From Yinghuangia elevatio (lineage in GTDB: Bacteria > Actinomycetota > Actinomycetes > Streptomycetales > Streptomycetaceae), in assembly GCF_040649515.1 (NCBI RefSeq), contig NZ_JBEZFP010000009.1, forward strand, positions 54,205 through 118,204: a DNA stretch of 64,000 nucleotides. The letters are read 5' to 3'. A model generated the notes under the pieces. It was given only the letters and a program-made list of their open reading frames with translations. It did no database searches and was not told where the DNA came from. Position 1 is the first letter of the stretch; each line of letters starts with the position of its first letter. The position numbers were made by a program, and so were the translations under genes. Of the stretch, positions 42,081 through 50,556 are shown piece by piece.

Positions 42081-43220
42081 ATGACCACCACCGCAGCCCT
42101 GACCACCACCACAGCCCTGACCACCACGGCCCCGGCCGTCGCCTCGGCCCCCGTCCAAGCCCCCGCTCCCGCGAGCGAAGACCGCGCGTGCCACCCGCCC
42201 GCGCCCGAAACGCGCGGGACACTCGTGCCCGACGACCCCGGAGCGCACCGCGTGCTCACCGGCGACCGGCCCACCGGACGCCTGCACCTGGGCCACTACT
42301 TCGGCACCCTGCAGAACCGGGTGCGGCTGCAGGACGCGGGCGTGGAGACGTACCTCGTCGTCGCGGACTACCAGGTGTTGACCGACCGCGATGTCGCCGA
42401 CCACCTCGCCGAGTACGTCGAGGAACTGGTGCTCGACTACCTTGCCGCCGGCATCGACCCCGAGCGCACCACGGTCTTCGCGCACAGCGCCGTGCCCGCA
42501 CTCAACCAGCTCCTCCTCCCGTTCCTGAGCCTGGTCTCGGTCGCCGAGCTCCAGCGCAACCCGACCGTCAAGGACGAGATCGCGCACTCGCGGCAGGCGG
42601 CGGTCAGCGGGCTGATGTTCACGTACCCGGCCCATCAGGCGGCCGACATCCTGTTCTGCAAGGCCGACATGGTCCCGGTCGGGCAGGACCAGTTGCCGCA
42701 CCTGGAGGTCACCCGCACCATCGCGCGGCGCTTCAACGACCGCTACGGCGCCGTGTTCCCGGAGCCGGAGGCGCTCCTCTCCGCCGCGCCCCTGCTGCTG
42801 GGCACGGACGCCACGAAGATGAGCAAGTCGCGCGGCAACGCGGTGTCGCTGGCCTCGACGGCCGACGAGACGGCCCGGCTGATCCGCCGCGCGACTACCG
42901 ACGCCGACCGCACGATCACGTACGACCCGGTACGGCGTCCCGGCGTGTCGAGCCTTGTCCTGCTCGCCGCGCTCTGCCTGGACCGCGCCCCGGCCGAGGT
43001 CGCGGCGGAGATCGGCGGCGGGGGAGCGGCCCGCCTCAAGCAGGTCGTGACGGACGCGGTCAACGACCACTTCGCCCCGATGCGGGCCAGGCGCGCCGAA
43101 CTGGCGTGCGACCGAGCGTACGTGCGCGAGGTGTTGCACACGGGCAACGCCCGGGCCAACGTCGTCGCGGACGCGACTCTGAGGGAGGTGCGGGAGGCGA
43201 TGGGCATGCGGTACGCGTGA
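42081..43220 (+). CDS. trpS: Tryptophanyl-tRNA synthetase, attenuator-controlled
   Basis: 379 aa, class I aminoacyl-tRNA synthetase. The HIGH-like motif is HLGH (69-72 in TGDRPTGRLHLGHYFG) and the KMSKS loop is perfect (246-250, DATKMSKSRGN). A 50-residue N-terminal extension contains a repeat TTTAALTTTTALTTTA not found in housekeeping TrpRS (about 335 aa). Ordinary TrpRS have Gln in the '(A)QPSG' block where this has Arg63 (GDRPTG). The leader attenuator and this sequence type match the inducible, indolmycin-resistant second TrpRS of Streptomyces; resistance itself is inference. AGGAG lies 7 nt before the ATG. Confidence 0.93.
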   Translation: MTTTAALTTTTALTTTAPAVASAPVQAPAPASEDRACHPPAPETRGTLVPDDPGAHRVLTGDRPTGRLHLGHYFGTLQNRVRLQDAGVETYLVVADYQVLTDRDVADHLAEYVEELVLDYLAAGIDPERTTVFAHSAVPALNQLLLPFLSLVSVAELQRNPTVKDEIAHSRQAAVSGLMFTYPAHQAADILFCKADMVPVGQDQLPHLEVTRTIARRFNDRYGAVFPEPEALLSAAPLLLGTDATKMSKSRGNAVSLASTADETARLIRRATTDADRTITYDPVRRPGVSSLVLLAALCLDRAPAEVAAEIGGGGAARLKQVVTDAVNDHFAPMRARRAELACDRAYVREVLHTGNARANVVADATLREVREAMGMRYA

Positions 43221-43230
43221 GGATGGGCAC

Positions 43231-43752
43231 ATGACCGCACGCGTGCTCGACCGCCTGACCGTCCCCTGGATCCCGCTTCCGCACACCATGGACGTGGTGC
43301 TGACCCCGGGGACGCCCGACGGGTACGCCGTCACCGCAGCCTTCGCCGTCGTCGTGGACACGCGCGGGCACACCCTCCTCGCCCGGGTCGATCGACCCGG
43401 CCGGGGGTGGGACGTACCCGGCGGGCACGTGGCGGACGGCGAGGCACCCGCCGAGGCCGCCGCGCGCGAACTCGCCGAGGAGACCGGGTACATCGTGGAC
43501 GCCGCGCGGCTCCGGCCGTTCGGCGGACAGCGCATCACCCTGCACGCCGACCCGCCCGCCGACTACGGCTACCCGGCCCGGGCCTACATGGCCTTCCACG
43601 CCGTGCAGTTGGCCGGTCCGGGCCCGGACACCCGCCCCGCACCCGACTCCGAGTGCGTGGCGGCGGCCTGGTTCGCACCCGACGAAGTACGCGCGCACTG
43701 CGCGGGCGCCGCATGGCTCCCGCTCCACGCCACCCTCGTCACAACACCGTGA
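43231..43752 (+). CDS. Nudix hydrolase
   Basis: 173 aa. A complete Nudix box GGHVADGEAPAEAAARELAEETGY (GX5EX7REUXEEXGU) spans about residues 69-92. Flanks are AVTAAFAVVVDTRGHTLLARV and AWFAPDEVRAHC, as in (d)NTP- or sugar-nucleotide-cleaving members. Substrate unknown. It begins 10 bp after trpS and is probably cotranscribed with it, although GAGGAT 6 nt before the ATG could be its own -10 or a Shine-Dalgarno. Confidence 0.9.
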   Translation: MTARVLDRLTVPWIPLPHTMDVVLTPGTPDGYAVTAAFAVVVDTRGHTLLARVDRPGRGWDVPGGHVADGEAPAEAAARELAEETGYIVDAARLRPFGGQRITLHADPPADYGYPARAYMAFHAVQLAGPGPDTRPAPDSECVAAAWFAPDEVRAHCAGAAWLPLHATLVTTP

Positions 43753-43838
43753 CCGCGCCGCCCTGGACCGGCACTTCGCCGAGCTCCGGGCGGGTCGCGA
43801 TCAAGAGGTGCGGCACTGCCGCCGACGGTGCCTTCGGG

Positions 43839-44951
43839 TCACGCCGCCGTCCGCGCGCCGCCGAGCACACTGCCCAGCAGGTCGTCGAGGCCGACCATGC
43901 CCAGCAGTTGCCCGTGCGCGTCGTGCACCAGCGCCAGTGACGCGCGCCGTTCGCGCAGCGCCGCCACGGCCCGCTGGATCGGTGTGTCGATGCCCAACGT
44001 CAGGACAGGCGAGGCGAGTTCGCCGGCCGTCGGGGCGTTGGGCGAGTCCGCCCCCAGGCCGCGTATCGCCAGCACCTCGCGTACGTGCAGGACACCGGTC
44101 AGGCGCCCGTCGGCCTCGCGGACCAGCAGGCGATTGCGGCCGTTCCGGCGCGACGCCGCCACGATCTCCTCGGGCTTCGCGGCCGCCGGGACCTCGTCGA
44201 TGCGGTCCGCCGGGACCACCAGGCGGGCCAGCGCCTCGGTGTGCGTGCGCAGCGTCGCGGTCAGCACGTCGTGCTCGGCACTGCCGATCAGCCCCAGGCG
44301 GCGCGACTCGCCGACGAGCCGGCGCAGGCCCTCCGCGTCCTTGGGGATGGTCAGCTCGTCCCGGGGACGGATCCGGGCCGCCCGCAGGGCCGCGTTGCTG
44401 ATGCCGTTGAGGGCGCGCAGCAGCGGGCGTACACCGCGGGTGAAGGTACGGAACGGCGGCGCCAGCAGCAGCGCGGCGCGCTCGGGGTCGGAGATCGCCC
44501 ACGACTTCGGTGCCATCTCACCGACCACCATGTGCAGCAGCACGATCGTGCTGAGCGCAACCGCGAAGGCCACCGCGTGTCCGGCCGCTGATGGCAGGCC
44601 GATCGAGCGGAAGAGCGGGTCGAGCATCGCGGCGAAGGCGGGTTCGGACACGACGCCGAGGCCCAGCGAGCACATGGTGATGCCCAGTTGCGCGCCCGCC
44701 AGCATGAGCGTCAGTTCGCGTACGCCCGCCAGCGCCGATCCGGCACCGCGCTTGCGCGCCGCCGCGGCCTGTTCGAGCCGGTGCCGACGTGCCGCCAGCA
44801 GCGCGAACTCGGCCGCCACGAAGAAGGCGTTGCCGGCGAGCAGCACGATGGTCGCTATGAAGGCGGGCATCGGGCCGATCCCGGTGCCGCCGCCTGCCGC
44901 CATGTCGAGGGAAGAGAGGGAAGAGAGGGAAGAGGTATCCACGGCCGTCAC
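43839..44951 (-). CDS. CNNM/CorC-type membrane protein (hemolysin family), second of pair
   Basis: 370 aa. An N-terminal CNNM domain (residues 25-200, about four membrane segments; FIATIVLLAGNAFFVAAEFALLAARRHR, GAQLGITMCSLGLG, LLHMVVGEMAPKSWAISDPERAA) is followed by a CBS-domain pair (about 215-350). It lacks the C-terminal CorC_HlyC domain present in its partner. CNNM/CorC proteins are Mg2+/Na+-type transport proteins, usually efflux. GTG 44951 overlaps the TGA of the upstream partner gene by 4 nt, so translation is coupled and the two may form a heteromer. Confidence 0.9.
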   Translation of the reverse strand: MTAVDTSSLSSLSSLDMAAGGGTGIGPMPAFIATIVLLAGNAFFVAAEFALLAARRHRLEQAAAARKRGAGSALAGVRELTLMLAGAQLGITMCSLGLGVVSEPAFAAMLDPLFRSIGLPSAAGHAVAFAVALSTIVLLHMVVGEMAPKSWAISDPERAALLLAPPFRTFTRGVRPLLRALNGISNAALRAARIRPRDELTIPKDAEGLRRLVGESRRLGLIGSAEHDVLTATLRTHTEALARLVVPADRIDEVPAAAKPEEIVAASRRNGRNRLLVREADGRLTGVLHVREVLAIRGLGADSPNAPTAGELASPVLTLGIDTPIQRAVAALRERRASLALVHDAHGQLLGMVGLDDLLGSVLGGARTAA

Positions 44952-46408
44952 GCCGCCACCTCACGGTGCTCGGCGGCGCCTGCGGTCGCGCTCGCGGCCG
45001 GCTGCGGTTCCCGGTCGCCGTCGGACCCGGCGGTGGCCGGCGCCGACACGGCACTCGCATCCAGCGGTACGTGCGTACGCACGCGCACCAGCTCGGGCAC
45101 ATGCCGCTCGACGGTCAGTACCTCGATCTCCACGACCGTGGTGATCGGCCCGTCCGGGTCGCGTGCCTCGTCCGGGTCGGGGATCGTGACCCGGTCGCCG
45201 ACCTGCGGAAGGCGTCCGAGGCGGGCGATGACCAGGCCGCCGAGGGTGTCGTACGGCCCCTCGGGCAGCTCGGTGTCGATGATGCGCTCGACCTCGTCGA
45301 CGCGCAGGACGGCGTCGAGGCGCCACCAGCCGTCCTCGGGGAAGGCGTCCACGACGGATTCGACGTCCGACTCGTCGGCGATCTCGCCGACCAGCTCCTC
45401 GGCCACGTCCTCGTACGTCACGATGCCGGCCAGCCCGCCGTGCTCGTCGAGCACGATCGCGAACTCCTCGTCGACCGCCCGCAGCTGCTCCAGCAGCGAC
45501 GACAGGCCGGCGGTGTCGGGGATGAGCAGCGGCTGCCGGGCGATCTCGCCGACCGTCACGCGGTCGGCGTCCTCGGGAGCCACGGCAAGCAGGTCGGCGA
45601 CGCCGACCATGCCCACGATGTCGTCGACACGATCGCCGACGACGGGGTAGTGCGAGTGACCGCATTCCTGGACCAGGGCGATCAGTTCGGCGGTGCTGCT
45701 GTCGGCCCGCACCCGTATGACGTCGGGCCTGGGAACCATCACCTGATCGACCGTCAGGTCGCCGAAGGCGATGGCTCGCTGCAGCATGTCCGAGAGTTCG
45801 GGGGCGAGGTCGCCCTCGCGGTCCGCCTCGGCGACGATGTGGCCGAGCTCCTCGGTGGTCGCGCCGCCGTGGATCTCCTCGACCGGTTCGATGCCGAGGG
45901 CGCGCACGAGCCGGTTCGCGACGTTGTCGAACATCCGGATGACCGGTCCCATGACCTTGAGGTACGCCAGGGTCGGCCGGGCCAGCAGGACGCTGACGCG
46001 CTCGGGTTCGGCGATGCCCCAGTTCTTGGGGATCAGTTCGCCGAGGACCATCTGCACGCCGGTCGCGATGCCGAAGCCGAGCACGAGGGTCACCACGGTG
46101 TCGACGCCGGACGGCATGCCGAGAGGGTCGAGCGCGGGGGAGAGGATGACGCTCAGCGCGGGCTGGGCGATGAAGCCCACCAGCAGCGTCGTGACGGTGA
46201 TGCCCAGTTGCGCGCCGGAGAGCATGAACGAAAGGCGGCGGGTCACCTTGAGGGCGCGCCCTGCGGCGCGGTCGCCGGCCTCGGCGCGGCGGCGCAGCTC
46301 GGTGCGGTCGGCCGCGACGTACGCGAACTCCTGGGCGACGAAGAAGCCGGTGCCGACGGTCAGGACGACCACGGCGAGTATGCCGAAGGCGGCGGAGGCG
46401 GCGTTCAT
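44948..46408 (-). CDS. CNNM/CorC-type membrane protein (hemolysin family), first of pair
   Basis: 486 aa. CNNM domain with four membrane segments (residues 5-180; VLTVGTGFFVAQEFAYVAADRTELR, GAQLGITVTTLLVGF, VLGELIPKNWGIAEPERVS), two CBS motifs (about 205-330; VDQVMVPRPDVIRV, EEFAIVLDEHGGLAGIVTYEDVAEELVGEIADESD), then a CorC_HlyC domain (about 345-430; WRLDAVLRVDEVERII, YDTLGGLVIARLGRLPQVGD). It should act in divalent cation efflux at the plasma membrane with its coupled partner. A 5' leader with three stem-loops precedes it. GGGAGGA is upstream of the ATG. Confidence 0.92.
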   Translation of the reverse strand: MNAASAAFGILAVVVLTVGTGFFVAQEFAYVAADRTELRRRAEAGDRAAGRALKVTRRLSFMLSGAQLGITVTTLLVGFIAQPALSVILSPALDPLGMPSGVDTVVTLVLGFGIATGVQMVLGELIPKNWGIAEPERVSVLLARPTLAYLKVMGPVIRMFDNVANRLVRALGIEPVEEIHGGATTEELGHIVAEADREGDLAPELSDMLQRAIAFGDLTVDQVMVPRPDVIRVRADSSTAELIALVQECGHSHYPVVGDRVDDIVGMVGVADLLAVAPEDADRVTVGEIARQPLLIPDTAGLSSLLEQLRAVDEEFAIVLDEHGGLAGIVTYEDVAEELVGEIADESDVESVVDAFPEDGWWRLDAVLRVDEVERIIDTELPEGPYDTLGGLVIARLGRLPQVGDRVTIPDPDEARDPDGPITTVVEIEVLTVERHVPELVRVRTHVPLDASAVSAPATAGSDGDREPQPAASATAGAAEHREVAA

Positions 46409-46910
46409 CGGACATCCTCCCGAACGACGCCGCGCGGATCACTGGCTCGGGAGGGACCGGTACTCGGGGGGTCCGTCTCTTGGGCGGACACACACGCTCC
46501 TTGTGAAATCCACGGCGTCCGGAGGTCAGGGCGCCGTGGCAATTTGGGTGACTACTGCTCCTAAAACGTATCACCGCAGAACCGTGTTCCCATGCCTGCC
46601 AAATGCCTGCCCCGCAGGTGGAAATGGATGTGGCGGCGGTCACGTGACTGATCGTCAAAAGCTACTGACCGTTAGTACTTGGCGTCGATGCGGGGATCGT
46701 GACAGTCTGTGCGGCCGTGGGCACGGTACGCCGAATGGTCGAGCGGATTGTAGGGATCCGTGCCGAGTGGTGCCGGTCCGGCGCTCCTTTGTCGTCCTCA
46801 AGTTGCCTCGGAATTCATCCCATCGAGGGAATCCGAACGCGACACGTGTCGACAAGGATGGGAGACGACCCTTCACATCCGCGGCAGCCGAGCGGCGATC
46901 ACCGGGGGCG
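46409..46910. other. Long intergenic region; structured leader of the CNNM/CorC operon
   Basis: Minus-strand leader elements: CCACGGCG/CGCCGTGG 8-bp stem (46510-46539), GTCCG...CGGAC (46472-46490) and GGACC...GGTCC (46454-46474, partly overlapping), all upstream of the 46408 start. I could not match it to a known Mg2+ or Mn2+ riboswitch. The rest (46600-46910) is less GC-rich; no gene is supported. ATGCCTGCC is directly repeated at 46591-46611. Confidence 0.5.
46510..46539 (-). ncRNA. Stem-loop in the CNNM/CorC leader
   Basis: Perfect 8-bp stem with a 14-nt loop, about 100 nt upstream of the start codon. It is the strongest of three hairpins in the leader and a candidate cation-responsive element. 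Confidence 0.4.
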
Positions 46911-47486
46911 GTGTTGAACGACAGCAAGACCGGGCGCAGGCGTTCCGGGGGCCGTGCGGTCCCGCGCCCACGCACGGAGCGCAGCAAATCCGGACAAGTC
47001 GGCGAACCGGTCGGCGAATCTCCGGGATTGATCGACAAAATCGAGGAATCCGGCAACGCGGAAGGCGGTTCGTGCGTTCGTACCAGTGTGGGCACCCCAC
47101 CGGGAGCCCCCGCCGACGCCGGAGCCGGATCAGCCGGTGTGTCCGAGAGTGCGCCTGACGGCGCGACCGACAGCACACCCGTGCGGGCATCCGTCCCCGC
47201 ATCCGACAGCGGACCCGTCACCGGAGACGTCGGCAGCACGGCAGGCCCACCGGCCGCCGCGCCCGTTCGACCCGACGAGGTGGCGATGACCCGGACGCTC
47301 GACGCGTACGCGATACGCCTGGCCGCGCTCAAGGCGTACGACATCACCGGCGTCCGCCCCCGCGAGCTCCAGCGCTACCGCACCCATGGCGAAGTACCCG
47401 ACGGCCTCACGGAGGAAGTCGTCCGGCGCGCCCAGCAGATCGTCGAGGAGGAGCGCGCCCGGCTGCTGCGCCTGGCCCGCTCCTGA
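46911..47486 (+). CDS. Hypothetical protein with disordered N-terminus
   Basis: 191 aa from GTG 46911 (TTG 46914 is equal). Residues 1-125 are Ser/Pro/Gly/Ala-rich and low in hydrophobics, likely disordered; codon use is still GC-biased at third positions. The last 65 residues form a compact helical part (TRTLDAYAIRLAALKAYDITGVRPRELQRYRTHGEVPDGLTEEVVRRAQQIVEEERARLLRL), which could be a small DNA- or protein-binding domain. No family recognised. The start is weakly supported; ATG 47287 would give just the C-terminal part. Confidence 0.55.
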   Translation: MLNDSKTGRRRSGGRAVPRPRTERSKSGQVGEPVGESPGLIDKIEESGNAEGGSCVRTSVGTPPGAPADAGAGSAGVSESAPDGATDSTPVRASVPASDSGPVTGDVGSTAGPPAAAPVRPDEVAMTRTLDAYAIRLAALKAYDITGVRPRELQRYRTHGEVPDGLTEEVVRRAQQIVEEERARLLRLARS

Positions 47487-47529
47487 CCCCGTACGACCTC
47501 GGCCGATCCCGCCGGCCCGCCCGCGGCCC

Positions 47530-48279
47530 TCAGCTCCGCGCGATGCCGTCGAGCACCTCGGCGAGCCGCGCCGGCTCGGAGAACATCGGCCAATGCCCCG
47601 TCGGCACCGCGTGCACCGTCCGGGTACGCGCCGCGGCGAACTCCGCGAAGAACGGGTGGCCGGCGGCCGTCATCTGCTCGACGACCTCCTGCGGGAACGT
47701 CGAGGCGACCAGGTGGCTCGGGACGTCGTACCGCGCCGGGTCGGTCAGCCGCAGCGGGCCCGTCGCGACACCCCACGGCTGCGGCGTGCCGCGCTCGCGC
47801 AGCAGCGCCAGGTCCGCGTCCGACAGCCCCGCGAGGTTCACCGGGTCCGCCTGCGCGTCGAACGGCGGCACCGGGATCGCGACCCCGCCCGACTCCGCGA
47901 CCTGCCGCCGGATGTCCTCCTGCTCCTCCGGCTCCGCCGTGTCGATCTGCGCCGTGCCGTCCGCGAGCGGACCGCTGTCGACGAACACGATCCGCGCGAC
48001 CCGGTCCGGGACACGGTCCAGGGCGCCGTACGCGGTGATGCCGCCGCCGCTGTGCCCGACCAGCACCACATCGCGCAGGTCGTCCTTCTCCAGCAGGTCG
48101 ACGACCGACTGGACGTGGGCGTCCTGGTCGATGCCCGCGGGGCCTTCGCCGCCGCGCTCGGCCAGTCCCGGCAAGGTGACCGGCACCACGTCGTGCCCCG
48201 CCGCCCGCAGCGGTTCGGCGACCCGGTCCCACGCCCACGCGCCGAGCCAGAATCCGGGGATCAGAACGATTGTCGCCAT
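47530..48279 (-). CDS. Alpha/beta-hydrolase (esterase-like)
   Basis: 249 aa, complete alpha/beta-hydrolase close to the salicylate/MenH-like esterase group: IVLIPGFWLGAWAWDRVAEPLRAAGHDVVPVTLPGL, nucleophile elbow VGHSGGG (Ser), DSGPL, and GHWPMFSEPARL with His at the C-terminus. AAGGAG precedes the ATG. The MmyB-type regulator ends 81 bp upstream on the same strand, and an 11-bp inverted repeat in that gene's last codons may be its operator. Confidence 0.9.
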   Translation of the reverse strand: MATIVLIPGFWLGAWAWDRVAEPLRAAGHDVVPVTLPGLAERGGEGPAGIDQDAHVQSVVDLLEKDDLRDVVLVGHSGGGITAYGALDRVPDRVARIVFVDSGPLADGTAQIDTAEPEEQEDIRRQVAESGGVAIPVPPFDAQADPVNLAGLSDADLALLRERGTPQPWGVATGPLRLTDPARYDVPSHLVASTFPQEVVEQMTAAGHPFFAEFAAARTRTVHAVPTGHWPMFSEPARLAEVLDGIARS

Positions 48280-48360
48280 GCTGCATCTCCTTGCCGGGCC
48301 CTGCGGAGGCGGGCCTTTGTGCGAGAGCCGCCGATCGCGGCCCTGCTGACAAGGGCGACG

Positions 48361-49302
48361 CTATGCCCGGTACCTGACACCTTCTGTCAGGTACCGCTCG
48401 GATCCCGCGCTTTCCGTCTGCTCGGCCAGAATGCGCAGCCCGGCCTCGGACGGCGAGCCCGCCTCGGCGGTGTAGGTGATCAGCAGTTGGTCCGCGTCGT
48501 CCGCCACCCGGAAGGACTCGTACGCGAGCGTGAACACGCCCAGCTCCGGATGTCGCACGTGGTAGCCGCCGTGCGTCTTGTCCCGAACCTCGTGCTCGGC
48601 CCACAGCCGCCGGAAGTCCGCACTGCCCTCGCTCAGTTCGCCGATCAACGCGGCGAACGCCGGGTCGCCGGGGTGGCGGCCCGCCGCCAGACGCAGGTAC
48701 GCCACGGTGTCGCGCGCCTTCGCCTCCCAGTTCACGAACCGGCCCCGCACCTCGGCGTCCAGGAACACCAGGCGCGCCTTGTTGCGGTCCGCCGGGGGCC
48801 GCGCGCCCGGATCCACCACCAGCGCCGCGAACAGCGGGTTCCACGCCAGGATCTCGGTGCGCCACCCCGCGATGAACGCGGGCGTGTGCGGCATTGACTC
48901 CAGCAGCCGCCGCAGGCCGGGCCGCACCTCCTGCGGCACCGCGTACGCGTCCGCGTCCGCCGGAGCGGCCGACCCTTGCGCGGCCGACCCCAATGCGGGC
49001 GATCGCCGCGTGCTCGCCCCCTGCGCCGCCTGGACGAGGCGGTGCAGGTGCTCCCGCTCGTCGCCGCCGAGCCGTAGCGCGCCCGCGACGGCCTCGACGA
49101 TCTCGTGCGACACGTTGCCGGTGCGGCCCTGCTCGAACCGCACGTAGTAGTCCGCGCTCACCCCCGCGAGCTGCGCCAGCTCCTCGCGCCGCAGGCCGGG
49201 GACGCGGCGGCGCTCGCCGTACGTCCGCAGCCCGGCCTCCTCCGGCCCCAGCCGCGCCCGTCGCGAGCGCAGGAACTCTCCCAATTCGGCTTTGTGGTTC
49301 AT
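48361..49302 (-). CDS. MmyB-type XRE regulator (HTH + MmyB ligand domain), first copy
   Basis: 313 aa. The N-terminal HTH (residues 15-75; RRRVPGLRREELAQLAGVSADYYVRFEQGRTGNVSHEIVEAVAGAL) is the XRE type typical of this group. The MmyB-like C-terminal domain (about 130-300) includes ILAWNPLFAALVVDP, RNKARLVFLDAEVRGRFVNWEAKARDTVAYLRLAAGRHPGDP and a closing FTLAYESFRV. Such regulators usually control a neighbouring oxidoreductase or hydrolase. It lies 21 bp after the P450 gene in the same direction. A paralogue lies at 51798-52697. Confidence 0.92.
   Translation of the reverse strand: MNHKAELGEFLRSRRARLGPEEAGLRTYGERRRVPGLRREELAQLAGVSADYYVRFEQGRTGNVSHEIVEAVAGALRLGGDEREHLHRLVQAAQGASTRRSPALGSAAQGSAAPADADAYAVPQEVRPGLRRLLESMPHTPAFIAGWRTEILAWNPLFAALVVDPGARPPADRNKARLVFLDAEVRGRFVNWEAKARDTVAYLRLAAGRHPGDPAFAALIGELSEGSADFRRLWAEHEVRDKTHGGYHVRHPELGVFTLAYESFRVADDADQLLITYTAEAGSPSEAGLRILAEQTESAGSERYLTEGVRYRA
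48369..48395. promoter_or_regulatory. Perfect 11-bp inverted repeat (TGTCAGGTACC) in the regulator's 3' end
   Basis: Arms 48369-48379 and 48385-48395 are complementary around CCTTC. They lie in the last codons of the MmyB-type gene and 90 bp before the hydrolase gene; TAGCGT (48363-48358, minus), which includes the regulator's stop codon, could be the hydrolase's -10. A related site lies at 52748 near the second MmyB gene. Confidence 0.6.
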
Positions 49303-49323
49303 GCAGGTGGTTCCCCGGAATTC

Positions 49324-50556
49324 TCAGGAGTCTCGACGTCTGTCGCCGAACACCAGCGGAAGGCGCCTGATTCCCGTGTGCCGATTGCTGCGCGTCCACT
49401 CCACCGGTCCGGCCGCCTCGACCGTGCCGAAGGTGTCCACCAGTGCCCGCAGCACCGTCCGCGTCTCCAGCCGGGCGAGGTTCGCGCCGAGGCAGTAGTG
49501 CACCCCCTGGCCGAACGCCAGGTGCGGGTTCGGGTCACGGCCGACGTCGAAGCGGTCGGCGTCGGCGAACGCTCCCGCGTCGCGGTTGGCCGAGCCCTCC
49601 CACACCAGCACCTTGTCGCCCTTCGCGACCGCCGCGCCGCCGAGCACGGTGTCGCGGGTCGCGGTCCGCCGCTTCGACGGCGACGGCGAGGTCCAGCGCA
49701 TGATCTCCTCGACCGCGCTGCCCATGAGCCGGTCCGGTGCGGCGCGCAGCGCGGCCAATTGCTCCGGGTTCCGGACCAGCGCCCGGACGCCGCCCGCGAC
49801 CGCGTTGCGGGTCGTCTCCGCACCGGCGGCGAACAACAGGTTGAAGAACATGTGCAGCTCCACCTGCGTCAGGCGCGGCGGATCCACGTCGGCGAGTTCG
49901 GCGTGCACGACGAGCGAGAGCATGTCCTCGGTGGGCCGCTCGCGCTTCTCCGCGATGAGGGCGGCGCCGTACGCGAACATCGCCTTTTGTGCCGCGGCCT
50001 TCTCGGCGTCGCGGCCCTCGCGGTGGTCGAAGAGGTGCTCGATGTAGCCGAACAGTTCGTGCCGGTCCTCCTCCGGCACGCCGAGCATCGAACAGATCGT
50101 CTGCATCGGCAGTTCGCCGGCGACCGCGGCCAGGAAGTCGACCGGCTCGCCCTCGGGCACCGCGGCGAAGAGGGCCCGGGTGCGGCGCAGCAGGTCGTCG
50201 CCGAGCAGCGCCACCATGCGCGGCGTCAGGCCCTTGTTCACCAGCCGCCGGATCCTGTTGTGCCGGGGGTCGTCCAGCATGTTCAGCACCAGGCCGCTGG
50301 CGGGGGAGTCGGCGAGCATGGTGCCGCCGTGCTCGGACGAATAGGTCTCGGCGTCCCGCAGCACCTCCAGCGTTTCGGCGTACGTCGCCACCGACCAGAA
50401 CCCGACGCCGTCCGGCGTGTGCGCGGTCGGCTCGTGCCACCACACCGGCGCCTCGCGGCGGTGCACCGCGAACAGGTCGTGCGGGAAGCCCGCCGCGAAG
50501 ACGTCGAGGTCGGTCAGGTCGACACCGGCCAACGCGGCGGGTGCGGGCTTGCGCAT
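49324..50556 (-). CDS. Cytochrome P450
   Basis: 410 aa, soluble bacterial P450. Haem ligand Cys355 sits in FGQGVHYCLGANLAR; the I-helix O2 motif AAGAETTRN is at about 241-248; the K-helix ExxR is EIMR. The N-terminus has no membrane anchor. WTRSNRHTGIRRLPLVF is the usual beta-C-terminal. It resembles CYP125/CYP142-like and secondary-metabolism P450s, but redox partners (ferredoxin, reductase) are not present in the window. GAGGGGG precedes the ATG. It heads a P450-MmyB-hydrolase series on the minus strand. Confidence 0.94.
   Translation of the reverse strand: MRKPAPAALAGVDLTDLDVFAAGFPHDLFAVHRREAPVWWHEPTAHTPDGVGFWSVATYAETLEVLRDAETYSSEHGGTMLADSPASGLVLNMLDDPRHNRIRRLVNKGLTPRMVALLGDDLLRRTRALFAAVPEGEPVDFLAAVAGELPMQTICSMLGVPEEDRHELFGYIEHLFDHREGRDAEKAAAQKAMFAYGAALIAEKRERPTEDMLSLVVHAELADVDPPRLTQVELHMFFNLLFAAGAETTRNAVAGGVRALVRNPEQLAALRAAPDRLMGSAVEEIMRWTSPSPSKRRTATRDTVLGGAAVAKGDKVLVWEGSANRDAGAFADADRFDVGRDPNPHLAFGQGVHYCLGANLARLETRTVLRALVDTFGTVEAAGPVEWTRSNRHTGIRRLPLVFGDRRRDS

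Noticed and set aside
46410..46600. Known M-box (ykoK) or yybP-ykoY Mn2+ riboswitch upstream of the CNNM/CorC genes
   Set aside because: I could not find the conserved core segments of either, so only a structured leader is claimed.
28837..50556. Natural-product gene cluster suggested by AMP-ligase, P450, oxygenases and exporters
   Set aside because: The genes are dispersed with separate regulators, and no PKS, NRPS, terpene or RiPP core is present.
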